From: Hadesarchaea archaeon
GTDB taxonomy: Archaea > Hadarchaeota > Hadarchaeia > Hadarchaeales > WYZ-LMO6
Reading direction: 5' to 3'
Length of the DNA: 9,545 nt
Assembly: GCA_004347925.1 (NCBI GenBank)
Contig: QNVD01000210.1
Coordinates: 1-9,545, forward strand
Shown here piece after piece: positions 6,018-9,545 of this stretch (the stretch's first letter is position 1; each line of letters starts with the position of its first letter). The notes below the pieces were generated by a model that saw only the letters and a program-made list of their open reading frames with translations, was not told where the DNA came from and did not search any database. A program made the position numbers and the translations under genes.

Positions 6018-7169
6018 CTAGCGCCCGCCCTCGAGATCCCTGAGCGTGAGCACGCGCAGGCCGGGGGGAACCCTCTCCACCCTGGACTGTACTCCCACCA
6101 GGTTCTTCACCCCACGCCCGGAGGCCAGCTCCGCCATCTCCTGGGTGATGATGCCGTCCAGCACCACCGTGTGCACCCCTTCCACCCGTGCCAGCCTCTC
6201 CTTCAGGTCCCTCACGGGAAGCTCCTCGATCTTCTCCAGGTCCTGGTTCAGCAGCTGGGCCTTCAGCGAGCCCGCCATGGCCTGCAGCAGCTCCTTGAGC
6301 CTGGAGAGCTCCGTCCTCTTCTCCTCCGGTACCCTCTCCGTCCTCTCGGGTCTCCTCTGGCCCCTGAACTCCTCCAGCGGGACCTTGTTCCTCAGCGCCT
6401 TGAGCACCTCCTTCCTCGTCAGCTCCTCCACGCTCTTCCCGTTGGGGGGTCTGGCCACGTAGTCTATCTTCACCAGCTGCATCAGCTCCTTCAGGATCAG
6501 ATCCCCTCCCCTGTCGCTGTCCAGGAAGGCCGTCACCGTCTTGTTCTTGCATAGCTCCACCACCGCCTTGGGCACGCTCGTTCCCTCCACCGCGAGGGCG
6601 TTGCGGATGCCGGCCCTGAGCAGGTTCAGGACGTCCGCCCTCCCCTCCACCAGGATGACGGCATCCGAGTCCAGCACCCCCGGACCGGCGGGGAGACCCT
6701 GGTACTCTATGAGCTCCTCCACCCTAAGGTTCTCCTTGACCTGCTCCGAGAGCTCCTGGCTCTCCGGGGTCTCCAGCTCCATCTTGGAGAGGATCTCCTT
6801 GGCGCGCTCCACGATGTACTTGCGCTTGGCCTCCCTCACGTCCTCTATCTTCTCCGTCTTTATCCTGGCCTCGCAGGGACCCACCCTGTCCACCGTCTCC
6901 AGCGCCGCCGCTATGATGGCGGTCTCCACCTTGTCCAGGCTGGAGGGTATGAGGATGGTGCCCGTGGACTTCCCCTGGTTGGTGCTGAGCTCCACCTTGA
7001 TCCTCCCTATCCTGCCCGACTTCAGCAGCTCCCTGAGATCCAGGTCCTCTCCCAGAAGACCCTCCACCTGTCCGAAGATGGCTCCCACCACGTCCGGACG
7101 CTCCACCACCCCGTTGACCTCCATGCGGGCGTGGATCAGATACTTCACTGCTCCAAACTCATCCTTCAC
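6018..7169 (-). CDS. dnaG: Archaeal DnaG primase-like Toprim protein
   Basis: Archaeal DnaG, an exosome-associated Toprim protein that in studied archaea binds Csl4 in the RNA exosome and can also make primers. The N-terminal block KYLIHARMEVNGVVERPDVVGAIFG and GLLGEDLDLREL is diagnostic. The Toprim domain carries the catalytic glutamate in VILVEGRAD (E175 with the start used here) and the metal-binding DSD (217-219) in AFLDSDRGGD. The C-terminal third is charged and helical. A TTG at 7232 would add 21 residues, but that stretch is AT-rich in codon choice (AAA, TCT, GTA, GAA, AAT), unlike the rest of the gene. I prefer the GTG at 7169-7167, 8 nt after GGAGG (7182-7178), which gives a normal 383-residue protein. 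The 5' region carries the omega-RNA-like sequence described separately. Confidence 0.93.
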   Translation of the reverse strand: MKDEFGAVKYLIHARMEVNGVVERPDVVGAIFGQVEGLLGEDLDLRELLKSGRIGRIKVELSTNQGKSTGTILIPSSLDKVETAIIAAALETVDRVGPCEARIKTEKIEDVREAKRKYIVERAKEILSKMELETPESQELSEQVKENLRVEELIEYQGLPAGPGVLDSDAVILVEGRADVLNLLRAGIRNALAVEGTSVPKAVVELCKNKTVTAFLDSDRGGDLILKELMQLVKIDYVARPPNGKSVEELTRKEVLKALRNKVPLEEFRGQRRPERTERVPEEKRTELSRLKELLQAMAGSLKAQLLNQDLEKIEELPVRDLKERLARVEGVHTVVLDGIITQEMAELASGRGVKNLVGVQSRVERVPPGLRVLTLRDLEGGR

Positions 7170-7173
7170 GCTC

Positions 7174-7184
7174 TCACCCTCCTT
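7174..7184 (-). promoter_or_regulatory. Shine-Dalgarno site that sets the dnaG start
   Basis: AAGGAGGGTGA sits just upstream of the GTG at 7169, with 8 nt between GGAGG and the start codon. It is a near-complete anti-SD match and is the main reason for preferring this GTG over the upstream TTG at 7232. Confidence 0.7.
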
Positions 7185-7201
7185 TTTGGCCGCATTTTCC
7201 T

Positions 7202-7366
7202 TTACCAGCTCTTTGAGAGATTTTTCCTCCAATCGCTCACCAGAAGGTTTTTCTGGTTCGAACTGCCCCTCGCGGGGCTTCCTGCTTCAAAGACGACCCC
7301 CAGGGGCGCACCCCTGGAGGGTAGCGTCTCCACAGGCTTAACTTCGGGCCGTTCCAGCCCTACCCG
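7202..7366 (-). pseudogene. Remnant of the C-terminal tail of an IS200/IS605 TnpB
   Basis: On the minus strand, in a frame used by no neighbouring gene, the sequence reads RVGLERPEVKPVETLPSRGA and, a few residues on, GVVFEAGSPARGSS. It continues to a TAA at 7204-7202. A PxVxPVE...EAGSP pattern is, to my knowledge, characteristic of the disordered C-terminal tails of archaeal and bacterial TnpB (OrfB) proteins of IS200/IS605 elements, where the coding end overlaps the guide RNA scaffold. Nothing upstream encodes the RuvC or zinc-finger parts: the thiolase gene ends at 7405 only about 40 nt away. So the TnpB body is gone and only the 3' end survives. No TnpA or left end is seen. Confidence 0.68.
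7239..7257 (-). repeat. Perfect 7-bp inverted repeat just 3' of the omega-RNA-like scaffold
   Basis: ACCAGAA-AAACC-TTCTGGT forms a perfect 7-bp stem with a 5-nt loop, starting 3 nt after the GTTC that follows the terminal scaffold hairpin. It lies in the dnaG leader, about 70 nt before the start codon. It could be an RNA hairpin, an operator, or part of the old transposon flank. There is no U-run after it, so it is not an obvious terminator. Confidence 0.5.
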
Positions 7367-7367
7367 T
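7261..7367 (-). ncRNA. Omega-RNA-like (TnpB guide RNA scaffold / IS605 right-end) structure, orphan
   Basis: The minus strand folds in a way typical of IS200/IS605 right ends. GGGUAG (7365-7360) pairs with CUACCC (7324-7319). GGGCU (7360-7356) can pair with GGCCC (7350-7346). CCUCCAGGGG (7320-7311) and CCCCUGGGGG (7306-7297) form a 10-bp hairpin with a UGCG loop. Then comes the element GAAGCAGGAAGC (7288-7277) and a terminal hairpin GCCCC-GCGA-GGGGC (7278-7265), followed by AGTTC. The scaffold ends exactly where a guide would begin. Some pairings share bases and are mutually exclusive or imply a pseudoknot. No tnpB is nearby. It may be a transposon relic, a guide RNA used in trans, or a leader of dnaG. 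Confidence 0.65.
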
Positions 7368-7388
7368 TTCTCCTCTCCCCCCTTCCCC

Positions 7389-7402
7389 CTATAAATACTT
7401 TG
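7389..7402 (-). promoter_or_regulatory. Strong archaeal BRE/TATA promoter in front of the omega-RNA-like region and dnaG
   Basis: The minus strand reads CAAAGTATTTATAG immediately after the thiolase stop at 7407-7405, partly abutting it. TATTTATA (7397-7390) is a near-consensus archaeal TATA box. Initiation 25-27 nt downstream would fall near 7368, right at the start of the first paired stem. The dnaG transcript would then have a leader of about 200 nt holding the structured element. Confidence 0.72.
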
Positions 7403-7404
7403 AC

Positions 7405-8601
7405 CTATCCCCTGTCCAGCCCGAAGAGGCTGACGCTCACCACGCTCATGGCCGGGAAGCCCCCCAGGTTGTGGGTGAGCCCCAGCCTGGGATCCCTGAG
7501 CTGCCTGGGCCCCGCCTTCCCCTGAAGCTGCTTGTAGACCTCGTAGACCATCCTAAGGCCGGAGGCCCCTATGGGGTGGCCGAAGCACTTCAGCCCCCCG
7601 TCGGGCTGGCAGGGTATCTCCCCCTCCAGCTCAAAGAAGCCGGCCTCCACATCCTCCGCCGCCTTCCCCCGGGGAGAGATCCCCAGGTCCTCGTAGGTGA
7701 CCAGCTCGGTGATGGAGAAGCAGTCGTGGACCTCCAGCAGGTCCAGCTCCCTGCGGGGATCCTCCACCCCCGCCTCCTGGTAGGCCCTCCTGGCCGCCCT
7801 AACCGTGGTCTCCACGTGGCACCCGTCCCACCGGTGGAGCAGCTCCTCCCCGGAGGAGGTGGCCACCTGCATGGCCTTCACGTAAACCGGATCCTCCCTG
7901 TACTCCCTGGCCCTCTCCGCCCTCACCACGATGGCCGCCGCCGCCCCGTCGCTCACCCCGCAGCAGTCGTAGAGGCCCAGGGGCCAGGCGATGATGGGGG
8001 CCTTCAGCACGTCCTCCACCCTGATCTCCCTCCTGAGGTGGGCCTTGGGGTTCCTGGCCCCGTTCCTGTGGCTCTTCACCGAGATCCTGGCCAGCACCTC
8101 CCTCCCCCTCTCCGGGCTCAGCCCGTAGGTTTCGAAGTACCTCACCGCCATCATGGCGAAGGCCCCCGGGGCCGTGACGTTGGGGAAGAGGATCCTGTTC
8201 CTGGAACCCATGGCGGAGCCGAACTCGGGCAGCCCCCCGTAGCCTATGTCCTTCAGCTTCTCCACCCCCAGGGCCAGGGCCACCTCGCAGGCCCCCGAGG
8301 CCACGGCGTAGCAGGCCGCCCTGAGGGCCTCCGAGCCCGTGGCGCAGAAGTTCTCCACCCTGGTCACGGGGATGAAGGGGAGCTTCAGGGAGACGGAGAG
8401 GGGAAGGGCGCTCTTCCCCGTGGAGACCTCATCGAAGCAGGTCCCCAGCCAGGCCATCTCTATGTCCTCCTTCTCCATCCCGGCATCCTCCAGGGCCTCC
8501 TGGAAGGCCTCCACGATCAGGTCCTCGTACCCGGCCTCCCACCTCTCCCCGAACCTGGTGCAGCCCATCCCCACGATGGCCACCTTGTCCCTAATCCCCA
8601 T
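7405..8601 (-). CDS. Archaeal thiolase (acetyl-CoA acetyltransferase-like, SCP-x type)
   Basis: A 398-residue thiolase-fold enzyme. The nucleophilic cysteine is C86 in VENFCATGSEALR. HDCFSI (292-297) and GHPIGASG (341-348) supply the other active-site loops, with H342 as the expected catalytic histidine and C294 nearby. YDCCGVSDGAAAAIVV (211-226) is typical of the archaeal acetyl-CoA acetyltransferase/SCP-x group. Family members either condense two acetyl-CoA in the first mevalonate step, in complex with HMG-CoA synthase and a DUF35 protein, or cleave 3-ketoacyl-CoA. The ATG at 8601 overlaps the upstream gene by 11 nt, with GAGGTGAGGG as ribosome site inside that gene's end, so the two are translationally coupled. 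Because the partner is a fused, degenerate HMGCS-like protein, I cannot say whether this is the mevalonate thiolase or a paralogue for other acyl-CoAs. Confidence 0.9.
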   Translation of the reverse strand: MGIRDKVAIVGMGCTRFGERWEAGYEDLIVEAFQEALEDAGMEKEDIEMAWLGTCFDEVSTGKSALPLSVSLKLPFIPVTRVENFCATGSEALRAACYAVASGACEVALALGVEKLKDIGYGGLPEFGSAMGSRNRILFPNVTAPGAFAMMAVRYFETYGLSPERGREVLARISVKSHRNGARNPKAHLRREIRVEDVLKAPIIAWPLGLYDCCGVSDGAAAAIVVRAERAREYREDPVYVKAMQVATSSGEELLHRWDGCHVETTVRAARRAYQEAGVEDPRRELDLLEVHDCFSITELVTYEDLGISPRGKAAEDVEAGFFELEGEIPCQPDGGLKCFGHPIGASGLRMVYEVYKQLQGKAGPRQLRDPRLGLTHNLGGFPAMSVVSVSLFGLDRG

Positions 8602-9545
8602 CCCTCACCTCCGGAACCGCCTTCCAGAAGTAGGCCACGATCCCCCTCACCGGGTCCGTGTACTTCCTCCTGAAGCTCATCCTCACCGGCATCCCCACCC
8701 TAAGCTCCCCCGCACCGCAGTCCGTGAAGTCGAACCAGAACCTCCCCCCTCCCTCGAAGTCCACTATCCCGTAGATGGCGGGACGGTCGACGGAGAAGGC
8801 CAGCATGTCCTCCGTGTAGCTGAAGATCCTCCCCCTCCTCTCCGAGAACCGGTAGGGCTCCAGCTCCGTCCCCCCGCACGCCACGCAGACCCTCTGGGGG
8901 GGGTACTGGGGGGTTCCGCAGGCCCTGCACCTGGAGCCCACCAGGCCCAGGATCGCCCTCCTCTCCCTCCAGGAAAGGGAAAGGGAGGTGGGCGCCACCT
9001 CCTCCCCCCTCATGCCCCTCTCCGCGGGCATCATCCCCCTCCAGGCCAGGTACTTCTCGTAGCTGTCCAGCTCCTTCCTCCTGCGCAGGGCCCTCTCCAC
9101 CTTCCTCTCCCCCCTCCCGGTGACGGTGAGGAGGAGGGAATCGCTTCCCGCTCCGTAGCCCGCCACCACCACCCTACCCCCGGGCTCCGTCTCCTCCAGC
9201 GCGGCCGCCAGGAGGAGGAGGGGGTGGGCGGCCCCCGCGTTGCCCACCTGCTCGAAGAGGCTGGGCTGGACCTGCCCCTCGGAGAAGCCCAGCTCCCTCG
9301 CCAGCCTGGGCTGGTCCCTGGGGAAGAGGGGGGGAAGGGCCAGCCTGGAGACCTGCCCCGGGCTCAGGCCGTGCTGCTTCAGCAGGCCCTCCACCGAGGA
9401 ACGCAGAAACCTGAGATAGCCCTCCTCCCTTATCCACCGGTCCTCCCAGGAGCGGGTGAAGGCCTCCCCCTCCACCCTCCAGTAGTCCGGGAAGTCCTGC
9501 GAGAGGGTGAAGGAGCCCTCCACCCTGGCCAGCCTCTCCTCCCCC
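8591..9545 (-). CDS. Ketoacyl-synthase/HMG-CoA-synthase-like protein fused to a C-terminal DUF35 zinc-ribbon/OB domain (5' end off window)
   Basis: The frame is open to the right edge, so a GTG at 9523 is unlikely to be the real start. It enters inside the second half of an HMGCS/KAS-III-like thiolase fold: SFTLSQDFPDYWRVEG resembles the HMGCS DxPDFWR region, and VGNAGAAHPLLLLAAALE (93-110, counted from 9523) matches the conserved GN-x-GA asparagine loop. The HMGCS catalytic-histidine stretch (typically FH-x-P) appears as LALPPLFPRD (61-70) without a histidine. The C-terminal part is DUF35: a zinc ribbon C199-x2-C202 ... C213-x2-C216, then an OB-fold (GRIFSYTEDM ... VRMSFRRK). In archaea, DUF35 proteins bridge thiolase and HMG-CoA synthase to channel acetoacetyl-CoA. 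Here the bridge is fused to the synthase-like part and coupled to the thiolase gene. It probably scaffolds or handles acyl-CoA rather than acting as a standard HMG-CoA synthase. Confidence 0.82.
   Translation of the reverse strand, partial: GEERLARVEGSFTLSQDFPDYWRVEGEAFTRSWEDRWIREEGYLRFLRSSVEGLLKQHGLSPGQVSRLALPPLFPRDQPRLARELGFSEGQVQPSLFEQVGNAGAAHPLLLLAAALEETEPGGRVVVAGYGAGSDSLLLTVTGRGERKVERALRRRKELDSYEKYLAWRGMMPAERGMRGEEVAPTSLSLSWRERRAILGLVGSRCRACGTPQYPPQRVCVACGGTELEPYRFSERRGRIFSYTEDMLAFSVDRPAIYGIVDFEGGGRFWFDFTDCGAGELRVGMPVRMSFRRKYTDPVRGIVAYFWKAVPEVRDGD

Noticed and set aside
7331..7350. 5S rRNA-like motif (CCGAAGTTAAGCC) on the minus strand
   Set aside because: The short match resembles a 5S rRNA core, but the flanks do not form 5S helices I and II. 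The surrounding sequence fits a TnpB tail and omega-RNA scaffold far better.
7471..8673. 400-residue plus-strand open frame opposite the thiolase
   Set aside because: Antisense shadow with no recognisable family; the thiolase with its full active-site motifs is on the other strand.
1..9545. CRISPR array or defence cassette
   Set aside because: No regularly spaced direct repeats are present and the genes are housekeeping or transport functions; the only nuclease-related signal is the TnpB tail relic.

Overview
The window looks like a stretch of GC-rich (clearly above 60% by eye), probably thermophilic, archaeal chromosome. The archaeal signs are a DnaG-type Toprim primase of the exosome-associated kind, a Thr tRNA (GGU) with a short intron at the canonical 37/38 site, TATA-box promoters with short leaders, and an HMG-CoA-synthase-like/DUF35/thiolase cluster. 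Heavy AGG/AGA use and purine-loaded coding strands fit a thermophile. I cannot place it securely below the domain. A Hadarchaeota-like or other deep euryarchaeal lineage is only a guess.

Layout. (1) 1-1795, minus strand: two tandem MgtE/SLC41-type half-transporters, then a HemK2/Mtq2-like protein methyltransferase, then the start of an unidentified membrane-like ORF that leaves the window. (2) 1895-2245, plus: a small four-helix membrane protein diverging from the transporters and ending at a long T-tract. (3) 2281-2423: a GC-rich, palindrome-rich gap, then tRNA-Thr(GGU) on the minus strand with a 13-nt intron. (4) 2587-5515, plus: a 14-bp palindrome and a tightly overlapping BtuF-BtuC-BtuD-type ABC importer operon (cobalamin or iron-chelate class). 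(5) 5558-6016, plus: a RimI/Ard1-type GNAT with its own promoter, converging on dnaG with a 1-nt gap. (6) 6018-7404, minus: dnaG and its long 5' region. (7) 7405-9545, minus: a thiolase translationally coupled to an upstream ketoacyl-synthase-like/DUF35 fusion that enters from the right edge.

The most interesting element is the 235-nt gap upstream of dnaG. Its minus strand carries what reads as the C-terminal tail of an IS200/IS605 TnpB (PEVKPVETLPS ... VVFEAGSP). The same bases form an omega-RNA-like fold: a long-range GGGUAG/CUACCC pairing, a 10-bp hairpin, the GAAGCAGGAAGC element and a terminal GCCCC-GCGA-GGGGC hairpin. No TnpB body is present. A strong archaeal TATA box lies about 25-30 nt before the first paired stem. 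This could be a decayed transposon end, an orphan guide RNA, or an exapted structured leader of the dnaG mRNA.

How the genes fit together: the BtuFCD set is a complete importer. The thiolase plus KS-like/DUF35 fusion belongs to the archaeal acyl-CoA condensation modules. HemK2, DnaG and RimI serve translation termination, replication/RNA turnover and N-terminal acetylation and are ordinary housekeeping genes. Most other open frames are antisense or frame-shifted shadows created by the high GC content.
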